A DNA stretch of 8,870 bases from contig JAQGJF010000649.1 of the NCBI GenBank assembly GCA_028290765.1, positions 1 to 8,870 of the forward strand, given 5' to 3'. The position numbers and the translations under genes are program-made. The DNA comes from Tardiphaga sp. GTDB taxonomy: Bacteria > Pseudomonadota > Alphaproteobacteria > Rhizobiales > Xanthobacteraceae. This document shows, in pieces, positions 1 through 5,930 of the stretch; positions within the stretch are counted from its first letter, which is position 1, and every line of letters starts with the position of its first letter. The notes under the pieces are model-generated. The model searched no databases. It saw nothing but the letters and a program-made list of their open reading frames with translations, and was not told the DNA's origin.

Positions 1-77
1 GGATCACGGCGCCATGTAACAAATCAATCATGGAGGGACAAGGCCCGCCTGATCGGAGACGCAAGGGCTTGCGCGAA

Positions 78-320
78 TTACCTTTGACCGGGTGTCCGGG
101 GCAACATTTGCTTGACTTCGACCGCAATGCGGTTGCGGTTGACGGCCACCACGCCCGAGGCGATCGGCAGGTTGTTGGCGAGGATCTTGACCTCGTCCTG
201 CTCGGTAGCGTCCAGCTCGATGATGGCGCCACGGCTCAGCCGCATCACCTGGTGGACGGGCATGGAGGTGGTTCCGAGAACCACCATGAGATCGACGGTA
301 ACTTTATCTAGGGTTGGCAC
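78..320 (-). CDS. fliN: FliN-family flagellar motor switch protein (short form)
   Basis: An 80-residue protein made almost entirely of the FliN/SpoA surface-presentation domain. In flagella this subunit forms the lower C-ring with FliM and FliG and helps set rotation direction. What is visible: the LMVVLGTTSMPVHQVMRL segment (residues 11-28), then SRGAIIELDATEQDEVKILANN and a basic VNRNRIAVEVKQML tail, which is the usual order of the domain. Known E. coli-type FliN is nearer 137 aa, so this form lacks an N-terminal extension. The Gly-Glu usually found before the last strands is SGVV here. I chose the GTG at 320 because the protein then opens MPTLDKVTVDL. A GTG at 353 would add an odd Cys-rich leader (QFCICACGS). 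Neither start has a good Shine-Dalgarno. No fliG or fliM lies in the window. It is divergent from lipB with a 64-bp gap. Family call firm, start uncertain. Confidence 0.8.
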   Translation of the reverse strand: MPTLDKVTVDLMVVLGTTSMPVHQVMRLSRGAIIELDATEQDEVKILANNLPIASGVVAVNRNRIAVEVKQMLPRTPGQR

Positions 321-340
321 TGGGGACCCGCATGCACAGA

Positions 341-352
341 TGCAAAATTGCA
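341..352. promoter_or_regulatory. Small inverted repeat in the fliN/lipB divergent spacer
   Basis: TGCAA-AA-TTGCA, two perfect 5-bp arms around 2 bp, sits in the 64-bp gap between the divergent starts of fliN (320) and lipB (385). The position would suit a shared operator or promoter element. I cannot fit a convincing sigma-70 or sigma-54 promoter to the spacer on either strand. It may be chance. Confidence 0.25.
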
Positions 353-384
353 CTGTTTGGACACCACCACGTTACGGTTAGCGA

Positions 385-1113
385 ATGGTTAACGGCCGCC
401 AGACCCTCGATTTAAAGCCCTTTGCCCTGGCCGCCGGCTCCCCGGCGGTCGAATGGCAGGTTTCCGAGGCCCCGATTCCCTATCCGGAGGCGGTGGCGGC
501 GATGGAATCGCGCGCCGCGGCCATCGCGGCCGACGGGGCCCCCGAACTGGTGTGGCTGCTGGAACACCCCCCGCTCTACACCTCCGGGACCAGCGGCAAG
601 ACCCAGGACCTGCTGGAAGCGCGATTCCCGGTGTTCGAGACCGGCCGCGGCGGGCAATTGACCTATCACGGCCCCGGCCAGCGCGTGGCCTATGTGATGC
701 TCGACCTGAAGCGGCGGCAGCCGGACGTCCGGGCCTATGTGGCGAGCCTGGAGCAATGGATCATCCGCACGCTGGCCGCCTTCAACATCGGGGCCGAGCG
801 CCGCGAGGACCGCGTCGGGGTCTGGGTCGCGCGCCCCGACAAGGGTGACTGCTACGAGGACAAGATCGCCGCCATCGGCGTGCGGTTGCGGCGCTGGGTG
901 TCGTTTCACGGGATTTCCATCAATGTGGAGCCCGCGCTCGACCATTTCTCGGCGATCGTGCCCTGCGGGGTCGTCGACCCGCGTTATGGCGTCACCAGCC
1001 TGGTCGATCTCGGATTGCCGGTGACCATGACCGATCTGGACATCGCGCTCCGGCAGGCCTTCGAGGAGGTATTTGGCGCCTCGGAACTGCGGCTGCCGGA
1101 GACGGCCACCTGA
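385..1113 (+). CDS. lipB: Octanoyl-ACP:protein N-octanoyltransferase LipB
   Basis: A 242-aa cytoplasmic enzyme that moves octanoyl from acyl carrier protein to the lipoyl-domain lysine of 2-oxoacid dehydrogenases and GcvH. This is the first step of endogenous lipoate synthesis; LipA then inserts the sulfurs. Visible signatures: [13 protein letters not shown] (residues 58-70), the hallmark [12 protein letters not shown] (88-99), the lysine of [10 protein letters not shown] (Lys160) and Cys194 in IVPCG. Lys160 and Cys194 match the Lys/Cys acyltransfer dyad of the family. The segment [11 protein letters not shown] lies between them as expected. Length is normal for alphaproteobacterial LipB, which has a slightly longer N-terminus than E. 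coli (213 aa). The ATG at 385 gives a plausible N-terminus but has no clear Shine-Dalgarno. It stands alone, divergent from fliN and convergent with the gene ending at 1138. Confidence 0.96.
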   Translation: MVNGRQTLDLKPFALAAGSPAVEWQVSEAPIPYPEAVAAMESRAAAIAADGAPELVWLLEHPPLYTSGTSGKTQDLLEARFPVFETGRGGQLTYHGPGQRVAYVMLDLKRRQPDVRAYVASLEQWIIRTLAAFNIGAERREDRVGVWVARPDKGDCYEDKIAAIGVRLRRWVSFHGISINVEPALDHFSAIVPCGVVDPRYGVTSLVDLGLPVTMTDLDIALRQAFEEVFGASELRLPETAT

Positions 1114-1137
1114 GCAGGCCTGCGGCGGAGGCGCTGC

Positions 1138-2601
1138 TTACAGGATGGCCTCGAAGGCACTGCGCAGGGTTTCGTGGCGAAACACGAAGCCACTGCTCAA
1201 CGCCTTGTTGGGGATGACACGCTGCCCACCCAACAGGAGCTCGTCGGCGAAATCGCCGGCCACATGATGGAGCAAGGCCGCCGGAATACGGAATATCGCC
1301 GGCCGCTGCAGCCGCCGGCCGAGCTCTTCGGTGAATTTCCGGTTGGTCACCGGTATCGGCGCGGTCGCATTGATCGGGCCCGAGAGGTCGGACCTGGCGA
1401 GGGCATGGGCGATCAGGCGAATCAGATCGTCGCGTTCGATCCAGGACATCCACTGCTTGCCCGATCCCATCGGACCGCCAAGACCGTATTCGAACGGCGT
1501 CAGCATCCGCGTCAGCAATCCACCGTCGGTCCCGACCACCAGCCCGATGCGCAGACAAACCACCCTGACGCCGTGCTCCGCGGCGCGGCCCGCCGCCTTC
1601 TCCCACGCGTCGCTCAATTCATGGCTGAAGCTCGGATGTGACTTGGCGGACTCGGTCAAGGGCTGATCCTGCCAAAGGCCATACCACCCGATTGCCGAAC
1701 CATTGACCAGCACGGCCGGCCGGCGTTCGAGGCGTGCCATCAGCCGCACGATATCGTCGGTCATGCCAATGCGGGAATCGATGATCTTGCGGCGCTTGGC
1801 CTCGGTCCACAACCCGTTGCCGATCGGCTCGCCGGCCAGATTCACGACGGCATCGATCCTGGCATCGGCCGGCAGTTGTTCGAGGCTGGTGATCAAGGTG
1901 ATCGGCGGCCGCAGCGCGTCCGCCTTGACCGGATTCTTGGCCGGATTCTTGGCCGGATTTCGCACCAGCGCGATGACCTGGTGACCGGCGTCGGTAAGGG
2001 CCAGAACCAGCCGGCTGCCGATGAAGCCCGTCGCTCCGGTGACCAGGATGGTCTGGCGTCCGGGCAAGTCCTTGACGAGGCCGCTGACAGGCGCGCTGCC
2101 CAATCGCGCCAGACGTCTCGATGCCGCGACATCGCGCACGCCGCCAACGCCGGCGCCAAGCGCGGCGACCGCGGCGAGGATGCTCCAGACGCCATAATAA
2201 GCTGTATTGATCGCGGTGGGCCGGCCGGCCCATTCGATCAGGGCCGGCAGCAACAGCACCAGAATCGCCCCGTAATTCAACGCCAGCAACGTATGATTGA
2301 CGCGCTCGGTTGCCGGAAGCTTCCGGCTCATGTCCTCTTCGACGAAATCCAGCAGTGTGACGACAACTTCCACGACCAGAACCGCGATCAGGATCATGGC
2401 CCAGAAGCCGTGAACCTCCAGCCAGCCGAGCGTCAGGAACAACAGCGCGTAGAGCATGTTGCGCACGCTGTGCAGTTGAAGTTCATGGCGCTGCGAAGGA
2501 CGCCACGCCAGCCGCTCGGTCAGTTCATGATGATAGAAGGTGTCGAACGCACCCATCGCGACCTGAATGGCGATCAAGGTCCACAGAAAAGATGACGTCA
2601 T
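1138..2601 (-). CDS. TIGR01777-type SDR oxidoreductase fused to an N-terminal membrane domain
   Basis: A 487-aa two-part protein. Residues about 1-165 hold four or five hydrophobic segments with polar motifs: Asp20, HHE (24-26), HELQLHSVRN (39-48), DFVEED (85-90) and ERVNH (99-103). Residues about 182-487 are an atypical extended SDR of the YfcH/SDR39U1 (TIGR01777) type. It has the nucleotide loop VTGATGFIGSRL (187-198; Gly189, Gly192, Gly195), VNLAGEPI, NGSAIGWYG with likely catalytic Tyr307, WEKAA (333-337) and a DUF1731 tail (LLLGGQRVIPNKALSSGF). Known SDR39U1 proteins are soluble, about 300 aa, with unknown substrate; the membrane domain is an addition I cannot name. The start at 2601 overlaps the DUF4166 stop by ATGA, implying translational coupling; the open frame extends to 2790 but that part lies inside the DUF4166 gene. 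A 12-bp in-frame repeat encodes NPAK-NPAK-NPVK near residue 215. Predicted inner-membrane NAD(P) enzyme; function unknown. Confidence 0.85.
   Translation of the reverse strand: MTSSFLWTLIAIQVAMGAFDTFYHHELTERLAWRPSQRHELQLHSVRNMLYALLFLTLGWLEVHGFWAMILIAVLVVEVVVTLLDFVEEDMSRKLPATERVNHTLLALNYGAILVLLLPALIEWAGRPTAINTAYYGVWSILAAVAALGAGVGGVRDVAASRRLARLGSAPVSGLVKDLPGRQTILVTGATGFIGSRLVLALTDAGHQVIALVRNPAKNPAKNPVKADALRPPITLITSLEQLPADARIDAVVNLAGEPIGNGLWTEAKRRKIIDSRIGMTDDIVRLMARLERRPAVLVNGSAIGWYGLWQDQPLTESAKSHPSFSHELSDAWEKAAGRAAEHGVRVVCLRIGLVVGTDGGLLTRMLTPFEYGLGGPMGSGKQWMSWIERDDLIRLIAHALARSDLSGPINATAPIPVTNRKFTEELGRRLQRPAIFRIPAALLHHVAGDFADELLLGGQRVIPNKALSSGFVFRHETLRSAFEAIL
1925..1960 (-). repeat. Three in-frame 12-bp tandem repeats in the SDR domain
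   Basis: Three consecutive 12-bp units (coding strand AATCCGGCCAAG twice, then the same with one base changed, GCC to GTC) encode NPAK, NPAK, NPVK. They fall after the second beta strand of the Rossmann fold (VIALVRNPAK...), where loops tolerate length change. The first two copies are identical, which suggests recent slippage, and the reading frame is kept. Confidence 0.9.
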
Positions 2602-3275
2602 GAGGTTGCCTCCCTGAACACGGCGGACTGGCGAACCAGCCTGCCGAAGCGCGGATGAACGATTTCGAGCGCGAAACGGAATTCGCCGCTGCCGAGATCG
2701 GAATGGGTGACGGTCAGAGCACCGGGAGTTAGGAACGCCGGCAGCGAGAACTTCAGCCACCCGAGCTGCAGAAAGTAGCTGTCGCTGCAAAACAGCAGGG
2801 CTCGGCCGTCGACGACAATCCGCAGCGCCATGCCGACGCCGAACCCGACATATTCCTCGAGACCGGTCGGCCCCGCGAAACGCTTCGATGAGTGAATGAC
2901 CTGGGGAAAGCCGTTGCGGCGCGCGTAGATCCGGGTCCAGACTTGGCCACCGGTCGTGGCATCCTCAGTCACCGTGACGATGGCCGGAACGCGGGTCTCG
3001 GCACCGGTCGGCAGCGGCCCCCCGATCAATCGCGCGATCTGCGCCAGCCACCAGCCGATCCGGCTGAATTCGACCTCGACGACCTCGCCGGTATAAAGGA
3101 CGGTGCTGCCGCCGGCGAGGCGCTTCGAAAACCGTTGTCGGGTTGCCTGCGGCAGGCGCTCCCAATCTTCGCCGGGCAGCAGCGCCCGAAATCGTAAGTC
3201 GCCGAGGGTGGTATCAGGAGATTGATCGAAATTCGGTGGCGGCGGAATTTTCAGGATCTTGCTTTGTAACGCCAT
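2598..3275 (-). CDS. DUF4166 domain-containing protein
   Basis: A 225-aa protein whose body fits DUF4166, a family of unknown function often found beside or fused to NAD(P)-binding proteins. Visible features: a Pro-rich lead (KIPPPPNF, residues 9-16), the LP..TRQRFSKRL entry (41-53), YTGEVVEVEF (61-70), a hydrophobic GWWLAQIARLIGGPLP stretch (74-89), WTRIYARRNG (113-122), GLEEYVGFGVGMAL (138-151) and a C-terminal FSLPAFLTPGALTVTH...FALEIVHPRFGRLV pattern. No signal peptide or clear transmembrane helix. I chose the ATG at 3275 because GGAG lies 6 nt before it; a GTG at 3296 would add seven residues but has no such site. It ends in an ATGA overlap with the SDR gene, so the two proteins are probably made together and may share a substrate. 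It follows the GbsR-type regulator by 74 bp of tandem repeats. Function unknown. Confidence 0.82.
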   Translation of the reverse strand: MALQSKILKIPPPPNFDQSPDTTLGDLRFRALLPGEDWERLPQATRQRFSKRLAGGSTVLYTGEVVEVEFSRIGWWLAQIARLIGGPLPTGAETRVPAIVTVTEDATTGGQVWTRIYARRNGFPQVIHSSKRFAGPTGLEEYVGFGVGMALRIVVDGRALLFCSDSYFLQLGWLKFSLPAFLTPGALTVTHSDLGSGEFRFALEIVHPRFGRLVRQSAVFREATS

Positions 3276-3281
3276 AATGCG

Positions 3282-3285
3282 CTCC
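3282..3285 (-). promoter_or_regulatory. Ribosome binding site of the DUF4166 gene
   Basis: GGAG six bases before the ATG at 3275, reading GGAGCGCATTATG on the minus strand. It decides the start in favour of 3275 over the GTG at 3296. It lies just outside the 17-bp repeat tract. Confidence 0.65.
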
Positions 3286-3291
3286 AGCAAT

Positions 3292-3359
3292 CTCACGCCT
3301 TACGCAAGTCGCGCCTTACTTGAAGTCGCGCCTTACGCCATTTCGCGCCTTACTTGGAT
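3292..3359. repeat. Four 17-bp tandem repeats between regulator and DUF4166 genes
   Basis: Four abutting 17-bp units at 3292-3308, 3309-3325, 3326-3342 and 3343-3359 share the plus-strand core CGCCTTAC (CGCGCCTTAC in units 2-4). Units 2 and 4 match best (core followed by TTG), and units 1 and 3 resemble each other (core followed by GC), hinting at an older 34-bp period. Unit 4 contains the regulator's stop codon (TAA, 3352-3350), so every unit carries a copy of the stop region read as GTAAGG on the minus strand. The tract fills nearly all of the 74-bp gap and stops just before the DUF4166 ribosome binding site. Function unknown; slippage duplication of the gene end is the simplest origin. Confidence 0.85.
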
Positions 3360-3907
3360 TTCCCCACCGGCAGGAAACTGACGATCTTCTCGCCGAGCTT
3401 GATCAAGGCGATCAACCTCGGCCTCGGCACGTTGAGCATTTGCACGTACCAGCGATCGACCAATTCGGTGAAAGCCAGCATTTCCCTCAACCGTTTGCTC
3501 GCCACCGGGCTGATGATCGGATCGTCGGCGGCATCGATGACGCATGCGCGCAGCGCATCGACGGCGGGATCGATCTCGCGCTCCTTGCGGCCGGCGGCGA
3601 TCCGCGCCGCCACCTCCCAGATGTCGGTTTCGGCCTCGAAGTGATCGCGCCGGTCGCCCAGGATGGGAACGCGGCGGATCAGATTCCAGGACAGCAGTTC
3701 CTTGATGGAGTTGGAGACGTTGGACCGCGCCATGCCCAGCGTCTCGGCGATGTCGTCGGCCGTCATCGGGGCTTCGGACAAATAGAGCAGACCGTGGATC
3801 TGGCTCACCGACCGGTTGACGCCCCACTCGTCGCCCATGTCGCCCCAATGCAGGATGAAGCGCTCGACGGCGGCGGGCAATTTCTTGTTAGCTGTTGTTT
3901 CTGTCAT
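3350..3907 (-). CDS. GbsR/MarR-family transcriptional regulator
   Basis: A 185-aa winged-helix DNA-binding protein of the GbsR-like branch of MarR (COG1510 type). Residues about 30-95 form the wHTH: SQIHGLLYLSEAPMTADDIAETLGMARSN (helices 1-3) with recognition helix MARSNVSNSIKELLSW (59-74) and wing RRVPILGDRRDHFEAE (78-93). The rest is helical and probably dimerises. The opening FILHWGDMGDEWGVNR (17-32) is typical of the branch. Known relatives control osmolyte uptake or membrane and efflux functions, but the ligand here cannot be read from sequence. I chose the ATG at 3907: a promoter with perfect -35 places transcription start at or next to that base, so translation is probably leaderless, and no Shine-Dalgarno precedes it. 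An in-frame ATG at 3949 lies upstream of the -35. A palindrome over the start suggests autoregulation. It is followed by the DUF4166 and SDR genes on the same strand. Confidence 0.87.
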   Translation of the reverse strand: MTETTANKKLPAAVERFILHWGDMGDEWGVNRSVSQIHGLLYLSEAPMTADDIAETLGMARSNVSNSIKELLSWNLIRRVPILGDRRDHFEAETDIWEVAARIAAGRKEREIDPAVDALRACVIDAADDPIISPVASKRLREMLAFTELVDRWYVQMLNVPRPRLIALIKLGEKIVSFLPVGKSK

Positions 3908-3915
3908 GACAGAAA
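3898..3915. promoter_or_regulatory. 18-bp perfect palindrome, probable autoregulatory operator
   Basis: TTTCTGTCATGACAGAAA is a perfect 18-bp palindrome covering the regulator's start codon (3907-3905) and touching the -10 box (3919-3914). A third half-site TGACAGAA lies at 3920-3927, inside the -35/-10 spacer and 13 bp from the equivalent half of the palindrome. Length and dyad symmetry suit a MarR-type dimer. A protein bound here would block polymerase, so negative autoregulation is the natural inference. Confidence 0.7.
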
Positions 3916-3942
3916 TATCTGACAGAAGCGGCCGGATGTCAA
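3914..3942 (-). promoter_or_regulatory. Sigma-70-type promoter of the regulator, predicted leaderless
   Basis: On the minus strand TTGACA (3942-3937, perfect -35) is followed by a 17-bp spacer and GATATT (3919-3914, four of six -10 consensus bases). Seven bases beyond the -10 is 3907, the A of the predicted ATG. The spacing is optimal and it lies in the 85-bp gap after the TSUP permease gene. Predicted by eye. Confidence 0.6.
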
Positions 3943-3992
3943 TGGGCATGGAGGCGGATTTTGGTCCCTCGCCGCTCGCCGTGCGCCCCGGT

Positions 3993-4733
3993 TCAGTGCG
4001 GGCCCAGCACGCTCCACACCAGGCCGACACCCGACAGAAACAGCAGGCCGAGAACGACGTCGCGGAAATTCCGGTCGCTCAGCGCCCGGTAGGCCCGCGC
4101 CCCGAGCCAGGCGCCGATCAGCGTCCCCGGCAATGCGAACAAGGCCAGCCGCAGCACATCCCAGGTCACGAGGCCGGCGCCGGCCTGCACGCATAGCGCG
4201 GCGGCGAGAACGGTCGCATTGAAGGTCTGGAAAACGCCGCGCCGTTCGTCCTTGCCCCAGCCCCGTACACTCGCCCACAGCGTCGGCAGTGGGCCGGACA
4301 GACCAGCAAGGCCGCCCAGGATGCCGCCGGCAAACCCGACCAGCGCGTCCATCGCCCGGCCGCCGAAGGTCACCGCCAGCGGCCGGCTGAAATAGAGCGC
4401 CGTCGGAAACACCAGCAGCAGCACGCCGATGCTCAGTTTGAAGATCCGCGGATCCGCGTGGGCGACCAGCAGCGTCCCCGGCACGACACCGGCGAGGCCG
4501 CCAACGATGAACGGCCAGACCAGCCTGAAGTCGACCAGTCGCCAGAAGCTTATAAGCGTCGAGGTTTGCCCGACGATGGAGCAGATCAGGACCACCGGCA
4601 CCACGACCGACGGCGGAAACGCGTAGAGCCAGACGCCGAGCGCCACCAGCGCGGTTCCGAAACCGGCCAGGCCGGACACGAAGCCTCCGCCGAACGCACC
4701 GAGCAGCAACACGACAAGGGCGGTCGTCGCCAT
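3993..4733 (-). CDS. TauE/SafE (TSUP) family membrane permease
   Basis: A 246-aa, very hydrophobic protein with about eight membrane segments arranged as two repeats, the TSUP family plan. Each repeat opens with a Gly-rich signature: GGGFVSGLAGFGTALVALG (residues 15-33) and GGILGGLAGLSGPLPTLWASVRG (136-158), followed by the loop GWGKDERRGVFQTFNAT. Family members export or take up sulfite, sulfoacetate, thiosulfate or other small organic anions; the substrate cannot be read here. It starts 3 bp after the acylphosphatase stop, so it is the last gene of the pccA-led operon, and the next gene down has its own promoter. Given neighbours that handle propionyl-CoA and C4 acids, a small carboxylate or sulfonate is possible, but that is inference. 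Start at 4733 gives a normal first helix (MATTALVVLLLGAFGGG). Confidence 0.85.
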   Translation of the reverse strand: MATTALVVLLLGAFGGGFVSGLAGFGTALVALGVWLYAFPPSVVVPVVLICSIVGQTSTLISFWRLVDFRLVWPFIVGGLAGVVPGTLLVAHADPRIFKLSIGVLLLVFPTALYFSRPLAVTFGGRAMDALVGFAGGILGGLAGLSGPLPTLWASVRGWGKDERRGVFQTFNATVLAAALCVQAGAGLVTWDVLRLALFALPGTLIGAWLGARAYRALSDRNFRDVVLGLLFLSGVGLVWSVLGPH

Positions 4734-4736
4734 CCG

Positions 4737-5039
4737 CTAGATCGTCGACAGCACGGAAAAGCGCTCGCCCGCCGAGCGCATTTTCAATGCATCGGCCACA
4801 TCCGGATGGTCGTCGACGGCTTCCACCTTGGCCATCCGCGGCCCCTGCCCGCACGCAGCGATCATCTCCGTCACCACCGCTGCAGGTCCCGCAAACAGCG
4901 CCTCGACGCTGCCGTCGCGGCGGTTGCGCACCCAGCCCTCGATATGCCGCGCGTTGGCTCCGCGCTCGACCCAGGCGCGGTAGCCGACGCCCTGCACGAC
5001 GCCCTGGACCAAAACCCTGCGGACGACCTCGTCGCTCAT
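4737..5039 (-). CDS. acyP: Acylphosphatase
   Basis: A 100-aa small cytoplasmic enzyme that hydrolyses the carboxyl-phosphate bond of acyl phosphates such as acetyl phosphate and carbamoyl phosphate. The acylphosphatase signatures are clear: VQGVVQGVGYRAWV (residues 11-24), with Arg21 as the phosphate-binding arginine, and GWVRNRRDGSVEALFAGP (35-52), with Asn39 as the catalytic asparagine. Length is normal for the alpha/beta sandwich fold (about 90-100 aa). Its ATG (5039) directly abuts the stop of the decarboxylase gene with no spacer, and its stop is 3 bp before the TSUP start, so it depends on the operon for expression and probably on translational coupling. Its physiological link to propionyl-CoA metabolism is unclear; bacterial acylphosphatases often sit in unrelated operons. 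Confidence 0.93.
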   Translation of the reverse strand: MSDEVVRRVLVQGVVQGVGYRAWVERGANARHIEGWVRNRRDGSVEALFAGPAAVVTEMIAACGQGPRMAKVEAVDDHPDVADALKMRSAGERFSVLSTI

Positions 5040-5906
5040 CTATCGCTTCGCCCCGAGAAAGTCCGCGCCTCGCTGTTTCACGGTCGCGGCGCGCGTGATC
5101 CAGTCCATCAGGTCGGACGACGCAAGGGCCTTCAGATCCTTCGGCTGCGCGCCCTCGCGGATCGCCTTCAGCGTGTCGAACACCGCCTGTGTTGCGGCGG
5201 CAATCGGCGCATGGCCCTGGATCGCGATGCGCACGCGCTGCTTGCCGAGAAACTCCCAGTCCGCCATCGCTTCGGTCGGGCCGCCGAGAACGATCGGCAG
5301 CGTGGTGGCGGCGGCGATGGTCTCGAGGTCGGCGCGGGTCTTCACGCCGGTGAAGAACAGCGCGTCGACGCCAACGGCCTGGTAGGCCCGGGCCCGCGCG
5401 ATCGCATCGTCGATCGATGTCACCGAGGCCGCGCCGGTGCGGCCGACGATCACCAGCGACGGATCGCGTCGCGCGTCGAGCGCGGCCTTGACCTTGCCGG
5501 TGCCCTCCTCGATCGAAATCAGCTGGGTCTTGGCCTCGCCAAAGGCCTGCGGCAGCAGCGTGTCCTCGATGGTCAGGCCGGCGGCGCCGGCCGCCTCCAG
5601 TTCCTCGACGGTGCGCCGCACGTTCATCGCATTGCCGTAGCCGTGATCGGCATCGACCATGACCGGCAGCGCGCCGGCGCGCGACATCCGCCGCATCTGT
5701 TCGGCGAGTTCGCTCAAGGTGATCAGCGCGATGTCGGGGTCGCCCAGTACTGTCAGCGAGGCGGCTGAACCGCCGAACATGCCGAGTTCGAAACCGAGAT
5801 CCTCGGCGATGCGAACCGAGATCGCGTCATACACCGAACCCGGACGCAGGCATTGCGATCCCGACAGGATGGCCCGCAGCGCTTCGCGGCGTTTGCTGAA
5901 GGTCAT
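5040..5906 (-). CDS. Oxaloacetate decarboxylase, PEP mutase/isocitrate lyase superfamily
   Basis: A 288-aa TIM-barrel enzyme that fits the soluble Mg-dependent oxaloacetate decarboxylase family typified by Pseudomonas PA4872 (oxaloacetate to pyruvate plus CO2). Visible: GSVYDAISVRIAEDLGFELGMFGGS with Ser47, the metal site VDADHGYGN (Asp85, Asp87), IEDTLLPQ (113-120), IVGRTGA with Arg156, and IQGHAP with His232. The Ser, Asp, Arg and His sit at a constant offset of -3 from the residues I recall for PA4872 (Ser50, Asp88, Arg159, His235). The Cys-containing KKCGH loop of isocitrate and methylisocitrate lyases is absent, so lyase activity of that kind is unlikely. The start at 5906 has AAGGA about 8 nt upstream. 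It follows pccA by 24 bp and abuts acyP. With PccA feeding succinyl-CoA into the TCA cycle, it could return C4 carbon to pyruvate. Substrate is inferred from family. Confidence 0.85.
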   Translation of the reverse strand: MTFSKRREALRAILSGSQCLRPGSVYDAISVRIAEDLGFELGMFGGSAASLTVLGDPDIALITLSELAEQMRRMSRAGALPVMVDADHGYGNAMNVRRTVEELEAAGAAGLTIEDTLLPQAFGEAKTQLISIEEGTGKVKAALDARRDPSLVIVGRTGAASVTSIDDAIARARAYQAVGVDALFFTGVKTRADLETIAAATTLPIVLGGPTEAMADWEFLGKQRVRIAIQGHAPIAAATQAVFDTLKAIREGAQPKDLKALASSDLMDWITRAATVKQRGADFLGAKR

Positions 5907-5930
5907 CGGGTCGTCCTTTTGATGTTGGCT

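Noticed and set aside
1..31. A possible start of a further minus-strand gene downstream of fliN (ATG at 31-29, reading MIDLLHGAVI).
   Set aside because: Only ten codons lie in the window, no Shine-Dalgarno precedes the ATG, and nothing identifies the protein.
60..73. A small dyad (CGCAA-GGGC-TTGCG) just after the fliN stop as a possible terminator.
   Set aside because: The stem is only five pairs and no T-tract follows on the minus strand.
314..332. TTGGCAC followed by a GC near the fliN start as a sigma-54 (-24/-12) promoter, which would suit a flagellar region.
   Set aside because: The GC doublet is not at the required distance from GG, and the -12 side lacks TTGC.
1113..1138. A hairpin between the convergent lipB and SDR genes (GCAGGCCTGC palindrome, or AGCAG/CTGCT arms) as a shared terminator.
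   Set aside because: Pairing inside the larger stem is poor, the short palindrome has no loop, and there is no T-run in either direction.
3949..3993. A longer start for the GbsR-type regulator (ATG at 3949 or GTG/ATG further up to 4030).
   Set aside because: These starts lie upstream of the predicted promoter, have no Shine-Dalgarno, and add residues (MPIDIRPLLSDISV...) unlike the family N-terminus; the frame to 4030 also runs into the TSUP gene.
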